This document shows, in pieces, positions 35,354-43,426 of a DNA stretch of 64,000 nucleotides (the first letter of the stretch is position 1; each line of letters starts with the position of its first letter). The position numbers were made by a program, and so were the translations under genes. Under the pieces are notes generated by a model. The model worked only from the letters and a program-made list of their open reading frames with translations. It had not been told where the DNA came from and did no database searches. Source of the stretch: SZUA-265 sp965651905 (lineage in GTDB: Bacteria > Myxococcota_A > Polyangia > Polyangiales > Polyangiaceae); contig CBFGUG010000033.1 in NCBI GenBank assembly GCA_965651905.1, forward strand, positions 11,596 to 75,595, read 5' to 3'.

Positions 35354-36166
35354 CTACCCCGAGGTGCTCGTTGGGCGCTGCTCGGCAGCTCGGTCCATCG
35401 GCGGCAGTTCGATCTGAAAGTGACGGAAGCCGGGCAGGATGACTTCGTCACACGCCAGTTCGATGCCGCGCTCCACGTGGCTGGTGTGGAGGAACCCGAG
35501 CTTGGCCAGCTTTGGATAACCTTCGCGGCCGCCGCCACGCCAAGAGTCTTTCGCGAGTTGTAGTAATACGGGCAGCGCGCGTTCGAGGCACTTCTTCAGC
35601 GACGGCTCGAGCAAGCCCGATTCGGAGAGCCACGCCAGAAACGCCCAGCCCAAGCGACCGTGCCCGACTTCTTCGGCCATGTGCTGGCGATTCACGGACC
35701 TCAGCGCCGCTGATTCGATATCCTGCTGCGACTCGCGCAACACGTGCAGCGCGATCGTTTCGCTGATACAACCCGCGAACAACGCCCTCAGCACACGATT
35801 CTCACGCGGCGCCATGCCCGAAAATGCCAGCGGCTTGTCACCGAGCACGCGAGCCTCAAAGCGCGATTTGCCGCCGACTCGCGCCGACATGCGCAAGCAC
35901 CACTCCGTGTGACGCCGTTCATCGGACACAGCAACGTTTGCCATCTCGATCAGCATCGCTGGGGCGTTCAGCGCCGATAGGTCATCGCTGACGTGTTGCA
36001 GGGCGCGACCCGTCGTGCACTCGCCGTCGGCTCGTCGCTCCCAGAAGTCGATGAGTGCGGCGCGCGCCTCAGTGTCGAGATCGTTGAGTAGCAGTTGCTC
36101 GTCGCTCAGCGTCGATGGATCGCGCAAAGTCAACGCAAGATCCCCGTCCAGATGCAGCCACCACAC
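35354..36166 (-). CDS. Ferritin-like diiron-domain protein
   Basis: About 270 residues; the start is uncertain. A GTG at 36166 overlaps the previous gene by 37 bases, and TTG codons lie further in. The helical core has two diiron-type motifs: EMANVAVSDERRHTEWC (E-x6-DERRH) and HMAEEVGHGRLGWAFL (EExxH), with ETIALHVL between, matching ferritin-like four-helix proteins common in myxobacteria. No signal peptide. It may oxidise or store iron or a small substrate; activity cannot be assigned. Confidence 0.8.
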   Translation of the reverse strand: MWWLHLDGDLALTLRDPSTLSDEQLLLNDLDTEARAALIDFWERRADGECTTGRALQHVSDDLSALNAPAMLIEMANVAVSDERRHTEWCLRMSARVGGKSRFEARVLGDKPLAFSGMAPRENRVLRALFAGCISETIALHVLRESQQDIESAALRSVNRQHMAEEVGHGRLGWAFLAWLSESGLLEPSLKKCLERALPVLLQLAKDSWRGGGREGYPKLAKLGFLHTSHVERGIELACDEVILPGFRHFQIELPPMDRAAEQRPTSTSG

Positions 36167-36948
36167 AACACCAAGCCATCTTCCTCGACACACGCTCGAT
36201 TGTAGCCACCAATCGGGTGGGCGTAACACGCGTCGGAGCAATCAGAACCTCGAGGAACGCAGTGACAGTCGAACGCCAGCACCTGCGCGGCGCCCGCATC
36301 ACCCGCCCCCTCGAACCGGCCCGCAGCGCAAGTGTACACCTCTTCGTCTCCGCAGTTGGGTTGCGGCGCGGGTTCGGGCGCACAGGTGCAACCCTCTGGC
36401 GGTGCCAGCAAACATGACTCGATGGTTTCGTCCCAAACGTCGATACACGACGGTCCGCTGAAGCAACCTTCGACGGCACACTGCCACTGCGCTGGCGGAC
36501 AATCGTCGGGACGCCATGGCGCGGCAGGCAGATCGGTCGAGTCGGGTGGCTCCACGACGATGACCGTGTCGTCCGTCGCTGAGGAGTCGTCGCCCGAGCT
36601 GGCGTCGTTCGTGGAGTTCGTGTCGTCTGTAGCCGCCGAGGCGTCGTCCTCAGAGGAGTCATCCGTCGAGCTAGCGTCGTCCGCTGTCGCGTCGTCGTTG
36701 CCGTTCGTGTCGTCTTGGTTGTCCGCGTCGTCGGTTGCCGACGCCGTATCGTCGACTGACGTCGCGCTTTCGTCCTCTGACGCGTCGTCATCACTCGCCG
36801 CCGAATCGTCAGCGGCGCTCGACTCGTCGGTGTTCGTCCCCTCGTCGGTGACCTGGCGCTCGGTCACGTCAGCGTCTGACGACGCCCTGCCACCGCACCC
36901 AGCCAAGCCACTGCCCAGCACCACCAACGCATGAAACATTCGCGCCAT
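36130..36948 (-). CDS. Lipoprotein with long Asp/Ser-rich stalk and Cys-rich head
   Basis: About 272 residues from ATG 36948. The signal peptide ends in lipobox LAGC. Residues about 20-130 are an extreme Asp/Ser/Ala/Thr low-complexity stalk with many DD-S-S steps, highly acidic and probably extended. The C-terminal 140 residues contain about 15 cysteines (CAVEGCFSGPSC, CTCAPEPAPQPNCGDEEVYTC, CGGCIWTG), likely disulfide-bonded. This stalk-plus-Cys head is a recurring myxobacterial surface-lipoprotein architecture. Function unknown. Confidence 0.8.
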   Translation of the reverse strand: MARMFHALVVLGSGLAGCGGRASSDADVTERQVTDEGTNTDESSAADDSAASDDDASEDESATSVDDTASATDDADNQDDTNGNDDATADDASSTDDSSEDDASAATDDTNSTNDASSGDDSSATDDTVIVVEPPDSTDLPAAPWRPDDCPPAQWQCAVEGCFSGPSCIDVWDETIESCLLAPPEGCTCAPEPAPQPNCGDEEVYTCAAGRFEGAGDAGAAQVLAFDCHCVPRGSDCSDACYAHPIGGYNRACVEEDGLVLCGGCIWTGILR

Positions 36949-37101
36949 ACCCCCAGTAGTACCCGCGCCCCTGGACCGTGAGCAACTCCCACACTCCCTC
37001 GCAGGCTCACCGCCCGACGCGACTCGCGTCACAACACGCCGAAACCTCAGCCGTATCGACGTCGGAGCGGGCGGCGCCCATGGTCTGCTCCCCTGGATCG
37101 C

Positions 37102-38145
37102 CTAGTGCCCGCGCCGCAAGTACTCGATGGGAGAACAGCCGAACTGACTACGAAACACGCGATGAAACTGCGCGTAAGACCCAAACCCCGCGTCGAGTGC
37201 GGCCTGCAGTAAGTTACCACCGCTCGGATCCACCAACGACAGGAAGCGCCCGAGTCGCAAGCGGTTGCGGTAGTCGCGTACGGACTCGCCGAGAGTCGCC
37301 TTGAACGCGCGCCCGAGCTTGTCCGCAGTCGTCCCCAAACGTCGAGCGAGCACACGCCGATCTTCGCCAGGGTTGGCGTGTAACGCGTGGGCGGCGCGCG
37401 CGGCCAACTCTACGTCTCGCGGAGACGCGTCGTGCGGTTGCTGCGCAGCATCGTTCGCTACCTCGACTTGCGTGGTTTTCGCAGCGAGCAGCTGCAGCAG
37501 GGGCGACAGCACCCGGGTGAACACCGCCGCGCGGAGCAACGTTTCGATGTCGGCGCGTCTTCCCGAGAGCGCCCAATCGCACGCCACCAGGCCCAAGCTG
37601 CGGTCGGAGCCTGGAATCGGAATGATGACGTTTTCACCTTGGCGAAGCACCACCGTACCTTGCTGGGTCTGGGCGAACAGCGGAACGTCCATGAACCTCG
37701 ACCACTGTGCGGTACCGCAAGAGGCGTGAGCGAAGGCCTCACGATGGGACGCACCCGCGTCGAACGCGATGCGCCGTTCGTCGGTGGTTTCTCCTGCGGG
37801 TCCCGTACCCCAGGTGCCGTACAGTCGCTCACCCGCGGCCCCGAGCAAGAAGATCGCCGCGCGTTCGATACCCACGCTGTCGCGCAACAGTTCGACGCTA
37901 CGCCGAAGCAGCGTGTCCTGGTCGCGATACTTGCGCAACTCGTCGACCGCCGCGAGCACGCTCAGCCAACGTTGGCTCGACTGCGCCCGACCCGCTGCAG
38001 GCTGGTTGCCGCCTTCGCACACTGCGTGGACGGGCGGCCAACTCTCGCGCAATACGCGCAAAGGCAGTGCAGGAGGTGCCAACGGACTGAATCCAAACCC
38101 GCAACCCTCGACCTCTCCGCCAACAAACGTGTCTGCGATTCCCAC
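37102..38145 (-). CDS. GAF-domain AraC-family transcriptional regulator
   Basis: A 347-residue regulator from a GTG at 38145; a shorter start is possible. Residues about 65-225 form a GAF-like sensory domain (RRSVELLRDSVGIERAAIFLLG, VVLRQGENVIIPIPG). Residues 250-347 contain two helix-turn-helices of AraC type: RVLARRLGTTADKLGRAFKA and ALDAGFGSYAQFHRVFRSQFG, followed by SPIEYLR. The ligand is unknown. The GH6 gene starts 160 bases away in the divergent direction and may be its target. Confidence 0.88.
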   Translation of the reverse strand: MGIADTFVGGEVEGCGFGFSPLAPPALPLRVLRESWPPVHAVCEGGNQPAAGRAQSSQRWLSVLAAVDELRKYRDQDTLLRRSVELLRDSVGIERAAIFLLGAAGERLYGTWGTGPAGETTDERRIAFDAGASHREAFAHASCGTAQWSRFMDVPLFAQTQQGTVVLRQGENVIIPIPGSDRSLGLVACDWALSGRRADIETLLRAAVFTRVLSPLLQLLAAKTTQVEVANDAAQQPHDASPRDVELAARAAHALHANPGEDRRVLARRLGTTADKLGRAFKATLGESVRDYRNRLRLGRFLSLVDPSGGNLLQAALDAGFGSYAQFHRVFRSQFGCSPIEYLRRGH

Positions 38146-38305
38146 AAGAACCCGGACGCACCTCCCCGACAGAACGGCTCACGATTTCCCGCGCAAGAAC
38201 GAAGAGCTCCGCTGGCAACGCGGTCCTTGGTCGACGAACGGCGGGTGAGACGCGTTCGTCGCCGAACGAGAAGCCCGGTTCCCACCAAGAGTCCAAGTTG
38301 GGCGC

Positions 38306-39583
38306 ATGAAACATTCAGCAACAGCACTCACGTCCCTCTCGCTCGGCGCTCTGACTGCGCGAGCGTTCACCCTGGTGACCCTCGCGGGCATGCTCTTTTC
38401 CTGTTCGCCTCGCAGTGGCGCCGCCATCTCCATGTCCAAACAACCCACTCGACAGCAACCGACGGCGATCGCAGCGATGGCCGTACCCAGCGCGCAAGGT
38501 GAGGCGTACCCCGCCGCGAACCCGTTCGCTGGCGCACGCATGTTCGTCGACCCGATGTACACCGAAAAGGTAAACACATCGATCGAAGCAGCCCCTGAGC
38601 TCGCCGACCAGATGAACGAGGTCAAGCGCCAACCCACGGCGCTTTGGCTCGATCGCATCGAAGCGGTTTCCAACGTACCCGCTTGGCTCGAGGAGGCCAG
38701 GCGTCAATCGGAGAGCGCAGGTGATCCTGCCGTCCCAGTCTTCGTGGTCTACAACTTACCGAATCGCGATTGTGCGGCCAAAGCTTCGAACGGCGAGCTG
38801 AAGATCGAAGAAGACGGCGAACGACGTTATCGCGAAGAGTACATCGACGTGATTGCCGATCACTTCGCGGCCCACCCCGAACGACGTATCGTCGCAGTCA
38901 TCGAACCCGACAGCCTACCCAACTTGATCAGCAACCTGGGCGTGGAAAAGTGCGCGGTTTCACAGGATGTGTACGTGCATTCGATAGCGTATGCCATCTC
39001 GAAGCTGTCACTTCCGAACGTGGCCCTCTACGTCGACGCGGCCCACGCTGGGTGGTTGGGGTGGGAAGCCAATCAACGCCGCATGGCGCAGCTACTTAGG
39101 CGCGTGCTCGACATGGCTGGCGGTGTCGACCGTATCCGCGGCTTCGCGACCAACGTGTCCAACTACAACGCGCTCGAGGGCGATTGGGGCAACAAGCTCG
39201 AACCCAGTAACCCGTCACCCAACGAGCTGGCGTTCGTTGAAATGTTCCGTCGCACCTTGGCGGACGTGGGCATCACCAACAAGGGATTCATCGTCGACAC
39301 CAGTCGCAATGGGCAAGCGGGGATCCGTTCACGTTGGGGTAACTGGTGCAACATCAAGGGCGCGGGCCTCGGCGAGCGTCCCACGATTGCGCCGCGCGAT
39401 GGTGTGGACGCCTACTTCTGGATCAAACCACCCGGCGACAGCGACGGCACTGCGAACCCCAACGCGGCACGCTTCGACGAAAACTGCGCGTCACCCGACG
39501 CGACCGCGGGCGCCCCCGAAGCGGGGCAATGGTTTCACCCGTACTTCGTCGAACTCGTGAAGAACGCAAACCCCGCGCTGTAG
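38306..39583 (+). CDS. Glycoside hydrolase family 6 (cellulase-type) lipoprotein
   Basis: A 425-residue protein. A signal peptide with lipobox FSC is followed by a linker and a GH6 catalytic domain of about 330 residues. Typical GH6 segments are visible: VFVVYNLPNRDCAA, the catalytic-acid region VAVIEPDSLPNL, LYVDAAHAGWLGW, FATNVSNYN, FIVDTSRNG and YFWIKPPGDSDG. GH6 enzymes are inverting endoglucanases or cellobiohydrolases. There is no cellulose-binding module. Lipid anchoring would keep it at the cell surface. Confidence 0.92.
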   Translation: MKHSATALTSLSLGALTARAFTLVTLAGMLFSCSPRSGAAISMSKQPTRQQPTAIAAMAVPSAQGEAYPAANPFAGARMFVDPMYTEKVNTSIEAAPELADQMNEVKRQPTALWLDRIEAVSNVPAWLEEARRQSESAGDPAVPVFVVYNLPNRDCAAKASNGELKIEEDGERRYREEYIDVIADHFAAHPERRIVAVIEPDSLPNLISNLGVEKCAVSQDVYVHSIAYAISKLSLPNVALYVDAAHAGWLGWEANQRRMAQLLRRVLDMAGGVDRIRGFATNVSNYNALEGDWGNKLEPSNPSPNELAFVEMFRRTLADVGITNKGFIVDTSRNGQAGIRSRWGNWCNIKGAGLGERPTIAPRDGVDAYFWIKPPGDSDGTANPNAARFDENCASPDATAGAPEAGQWFHPYFVELVKNANPAL

Positions 39584-39609
39584 CTTCCCCACGCTGGCGT
39601 TTTCGCGAT

Positions 39610-40833
39610 TCAATCAGTCGGTAGACAGTACAGCTCGTCGGGTGTCGGCGTGATGCAGATGCCCGACGAACACCAACCGCTCTGACAATGCTGGTGCTCG
39701 AAACAGGTCGCGCCATCCGAAAACACGCCAAACACCTCGTCCGACGGGCGACATTGCCCCTCCGCACAGATGTCACCCAGGCCGGCGTACGCGAACCCCC
39801 CGATCTCCAATGCACACTGTGTGTGACTGGTGCACGACGTGCACTCACCTTCGACACACGCCAAGCCATCACTGCAGTGCAGGCGCGTCGTACATGAGCC
39901 ACCTTCGCCAGCGGTTGGCAAACACGCCTTGGCAGAAGTCCCGTCCTCCGAACGACACCCCAAGTCCGTCACACAATCTTCGTCATTGACGCAACCACCG
40001 CCCTGCTCCGCAAGGTCTTCACAAGTGGTCATCGCAGCGCCTGGCGTCACTGGCCGACAGCGCAGCTCGAAGTCATCGCAGTACGCCCGGTTGTTGCATG
40101 GCTCTCCGCGCATCGGAGCGGGATTACAGGTAAGCTCGGTTGCCGAAGTCGTGGCGTAGCGGCACTCCAAGTCCGTGACGCACTGATCGGCAACCGCGCA
40201 TGGCTCGCCCTGCAGGCCTTGCGGCGCGCAACCTCCGTCCACGCAATATTGACCGACGTCGCATATTTCGGAGCAAAGAGTCTGGGGTAACCCAGTGGGG
40301 CTTCCCGTCACGCCAGTCGTGTACCCAGGAGAAGCTGGTAGCCCACTACTCGCCGTTGCCTCCAGCACGTCTTCGTTGATGATGCGCGGATATGGGATCG
40401 CACACTCCTGCGCGGAGCGACGAAACAACTCCAGCTGTGCTCCCGCCTGCGCAGGGTCGTAAGGCTCGGCCAGCTCGGGCAACGAGTAATCGAAGCAGCC
40501 GTTGATGTTCGACAAACACTCGGCGCGGTCCGCAAACTTCCGCTCGGGGTTACTGCAACAGCTCTGCAGAGCATCACACACCGCGAGCGTCAGCGTGCTG
40601 CAGAAGTCCCCTTCTGCAACGGGCGCCGCGGCAGCTGTTGCAGCGCTGATGTCGCTCTCACTCGGCCGCGCAGGGTCGACACCATTGCCGCCTGACGCCG
40701 AGCCGTTCGCGTTGGAACCGCGGCTGCTTTGGCTGCTGTCAGTAGCTTCGCCTTCACCACTGTCCTGCATGCAGCCAGCGATCATCATCAGCCCACCAAG
40801 CGCGCTCGCACGCGCCCCTCTTCGCCACCTCAT
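39610..40833 (-). CDS. Cysteine-rich lipoprotein with repeated CxxxxxC modules
   Basis: About 407 residues from ATG 40833; the upstream in-frame ATGs are less likely because this start gives the signal MRWRRGARASALGG with lipobox IAGC. A Ser/Gly/Asp-rich linker and a helical domain (CDALQSCCSNPERKF) are followed by four to five repeats in which CxxxxQCVTDL- and CxxxxYCDD-type segments alternate, resembling Dickkopf-like or EGF-like repeats of myxobacterial surface proteins. Function unknown. Confidence 0.8.
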   Translation of the reverse strand: MRWRRGARASALGGLMMIAGCMQDSGEGEATDSSQSSRGSNANGSASGGNGVDPARPSESDISAATAAAAPVAEGDFCSTLTLAVCDALQSCCSNPERKFADRAECLSNINGCFDYSLPELAEPYDPAQAGAQLELFRRSAQECAIPYPRIINEDVLEATASSGLPASPGYTTGVTGSPTGLPQTLCSEICDVGQYCVDGGCAPQGLQGEPCAVADQCVTDLECRYATTSATELTCNPAPMRGEPCNNRAYCDDFELRCRPVTPGAAMTTCEDLAEQGGGCVNDEDCVTDLGCRSEDGTSAKACLPTAGEGGSCTTRLHCSDGLACVEGECTSCTSHTQCALEIGGFAYAGLGDICAEGQCRPSDEVFGVFSDGATCFEHQHCQSGWCSSGICITPTPDELYCLPTD

Positions 40834-41146
40834 CACGGCGGCAAGATACCAGAGGCAGGCCATCGAGTCGTCGCAAAACACGTCAGTCGCGAAGCTTGCG
40901 GCTGCGAAGTAGGTGCCTGCCTACAGCCTGGGAGGCTAACCCCACGTCGCCCCTATCGGGACGAGCCTCGTCGAAGCATCGTCACGCAAGACGATGGTAG
41001 TCGTGGAGTGCCGATCGTTCATCTTCTGCAAAGAGGTGCGCGACCGTATCCACGTGGTGCCTTCTTTGCTGGGAGCCATGGGGCAGCCAGCGCGCCGTCA
41101 GTCGCTTGCAGTCGCGAGCCGCCCCCAGACGCTTTTTTCGTAGCGG

Positions 41147-41169
41147 GAGCCGCGCAGGGGCCGCGGCTC
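41147..41169 (-). terminator. GC-rich hairpin downstream of a lipoprotein gene
   Basis: GAGCCGCG (41147-41154) and CGCGGCTC (41162-41169) form a perfect 8-base stem with a 7-base loop, about 40 bases past the leftward stop at 41211. There is no T tract on the relevant side. The remaining 40834-41210 gap shows no convincing gene. Confidence 0.35.
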
Positions 41170-41210
41170 GACTCCCCAGAAAAAATCTGAAGAAACTCGA
41201 AGCTCGGGCC

Positions 41211-42095
41211 TCAGCCATCGTATTGGATGCAGATCAGTGCGCCTTCGCTCAGCTCGTCGAGGTTGCCGATGCCCGTGTCGTACGGCCATCCAGAAAGCGG
41301 GCCTGGAGTACAATCGCCATTGCCGCAAAAGTCGGATTCGCACTCGCAGGTCGACTCGGATTCGCACTCGGGACTCTGGGGTTCGCAACTAAACGTCACG
41401 CGGTCGACCTCTTCGTACTCGCCATCAGCGTCAGGCTCGCCGAGTGCGATGCTGTATCCCGTGATCACGTTCGCCAGACACACTTCGTCAGCTTCACACT
41501 GCGCACAACCATCGACACTGTTGCACAAGTTGACGGGCACGCAGCGCCCGGACCAACACGTCAGAGTCTCGTCGAGTTCCGCAATGGTCCCTTCGTCACA
41601 CTCGGGCGGGCCTTCCTCGCAACGCTCTCGCGCGTCGACTGTGTTGAGCGGGCCGCACAGTGGCACCGCGAGACTGTCTATGACGCAGCGTTTTCGGCCG
41701 AGCCCCGCTGGCGAGCAGCTGACGTCATCCGCCGATATTCCCCAACGCTCGCACTGCGTCTGTTCACAGCTGACCGTACATTCGCCGCTGTCTACGCTGA
41801 CTGGCCGCACCGAACACTCGCAACAATCGTCGACCAGAACACAGTGCGAGTCTTCGTCGCATGAGTCACCGTCCGGTTCGGATGACGCATCAGGCGCCGC
41901 GTCCCGGGCGGTGCTCGCGTCGCTCATCGGAGCTTGGGCGTCAGGCTTCGAGGCTCCACCCGAGTCTGGCTCTGCTGCTGCGGGTTCGGACGACTCGTTG
42001 CAGGCCAGGAACGAGCACACTGAACAAACTGCCAACACCGACGGCAGGGCACCCCGTACGAAGGTGGAACCAAGACTCTGCTCCTGAAGCTTCAT
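41211..42095 (-). CDS. Cysteine-rich secreted lipoprotein
   Basis: A 294-residue protein from ATG 42095. A longer signal (hydrophobic 14-28) ends in lipobox FLAC. A Ser/Asp/Ala-rich linker precedes a cysteine-rich region (HCVLVDDCCECSVRPV, GRCVPVNLCNSVDGCAQC, CECESDFCGNGDC), with about 24 cysteines in all. The layout is like the lipoprotein at 39610-40833, and the two may be distant paralogues. Function unknown. Confidence 0.8.
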   Translation of the reverse strand: MKLQEQSLGSTFVRGALPSVLAVCSVCSFLACNESSEPAAAEPDSGGASKPDAQAPMSDASTARDAAPDASSEPDGDSCDEDSHCVLVDDCCECSVRPVSVDSGECTVSCEQTQCERWGISADDVSCSPAGLGRKRCVIDSLAVPLCGPLNTVDARERCEEGPPECDEGTIAELDETLTCWSGRCVPVNLCNSVDGCAQCEADEVCLANVITGYSIALGEPDADGEYEEVDRVTFSCEPQSPECESESTCECESDFCGNGDCTPGPLSGWPYDTGIGNLDELSEGALICIQYDG

Positions 42096-42247
42096 GTTGA
42101 ACGTGTGTCACGGCCCCGCGAGCTTGTCCACGAGGTCGCGCTCTGGGTTCGGCTGCGTGCTTTGCACAGCGGCACCAGACGACTCGATGTTGAGACGGCG
42201 ACGAGTTGCACGGATGAGTGTGGCTGAGTCGCGGTACCCAGCGCGAT

Positions 42248-43129
42248 TCAGGCCCAGGTGTCGGAAGGGTTACGCGCCACTGCTCCCGCACACTCGAGCG
42301 ACCACTCGAGCAGCTCGCGATCCGCCCGTTTCGAGAACGCCGAGTGCACGCTGTACGAAAAGACGGGCGCACCGTTTACCCTGTGCAGCGCACCGCTCTT
42401 GATGTGAGGCTCGACCGCGCGCGTGCGGAAGTAACCTGTTCCACCTATCGCCAAGATGTAACGCAGAGCAAGCGGACCCAGGGCGATGAACGTGCTCGAG
42501 TCCCGCAGCTCTGGAAACGCGCGGTCGTGCTGCGCGCGAAAGTCGGGTCCCCAGTCGACGTAAACGTACTCGCTCGGCTCCAAGCTCTCGCAGTCGGGGG
42601 AACTCGAGACCGCGACGAGTTCTTCTTCGAGCAGGGGCGAGAGTTCGATACCTGGACGTCGATGCGGTGAGTAGACGATGGCGATGTCCAGGGCGCCGCT
42701 CTGCACCTGATCGAGCAGCCGATCCACGGTATCGACGTGCGTGCGTAGCGCGACCGACGGTCGGCTCGTTCTGAGTTCCACTAGCCAACTCAGAAGCAAG
42801 GCGCTCCATAGACTGAACTCGCCTCCGATGGAGAGCGCACTTTGATGACCAGCATGGGCTGACACCTTGAGCTTCGCTTGCTCCCACACTTGGGTGAGTT
42901 GGGTCGCGTACGGAAGGAACGCGCGCCCCGCTGGAGTCATGCGTGCGCCTGCCTTGTTGCGCACGAACAGCTGCTGATCGAGCTGCGTCTCGAGTGACTG
43001 CAGGCGTGCGCTCACCGCGGCCTGGGTGACGTGCAAGCGGCGCGCTGCGCGCACCAGGCTACCAGCGGCGGCAACCTCGAGAAACGTCTTGGCGAGAGTG
43101 ATGTCCACGCACCACGAATAGAACTTCAT
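42248..43129 (-). CDS. LysR-family transcriptional regulator
   Basis: A 293-residue regulator from ATG 43129. The N-terminal winged HTH is classical: FLEVAAAGSLVRAARRLHVTQAAVSARLQSLETQL. The rest is the LysR effector-binding fold. It is divergent from the siroheme reductase operon across 297 bases that contain an AT-rich dyad, so it probably controls that operon. The regulator is in the CysB-like position, but cofactor identity cannot be read. Confidence 0.9.
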   Translation of the reverse strand: MKFYSWCVDITLAKTFLEVAAAGSLVRAARRLHVTQAAVSARLQSLETQLDQQLFVRNKAGARMTPAGRAFLPYATQLTQVWEQAKLKVSAHAGHQSALSIGGEFSLWSALLLSWLVELRTSRPSVALRTHVDTVDRLLDQVQSGALDIAIVYSPHRRPGIELSPLLEEELVAVSSSPDCESLEPSEYVYVDWGPDFRAQHDRAFPELRDSSTFIALGPLALRYILAIGGTGYFRTRAVEPHIKSGALHRVNGAPVFSYSVHSAFSKRADRELLEWSLECAGAVARNPSDTWA

Positions 43130-43138
43130 TGATTGAAT

Positions 43139-43159
43139 GACAAATACAATTTGCTTGTC
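43139..43159. promoter_or_regulatory. LysR-type operator candidate
   Basis: GACAA (43139-43143) and TTGTC (43155-43159) form a dyad with an 11-base AT-rich centre, close to the T-N11-A architecture bound by LysR regulators. It is 10 bases from the LysR start and about 270 bases from the reductase start. Confidence 0.45.
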
Positions 43160-43426
43160 TTGATTTAATCCGGCACCCAAACTGCCCCCATCGACCGTGA
43201 AGCCAGCGGAAGCGACCTCGCGGAAGCCATGTGGGTCGCCGCCGAAATGCGAGCGGGCGCTGCCGTCGCTCACTCCTCAGACGCATTCAACAGGTGGTGC
43301 CAGGAACACGACGAGTCGAGATGCGCCCCAAGATGAACGGAACGAAGGGTCAGCCGCGCGACGTCTGCGACGAGGCCGTCCCAGGCGCAGGCGTCATCGA
43401 AACGCCGCAAAGCTCAGGAGACGAAG

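Noticed and set aside
37387..38502. 371-residue rightward frame
   Set aside because: It is Arg/His-rich and antisense to the GAF-AraC gene, then crosses into the GH6 gene in another frame; no family features.
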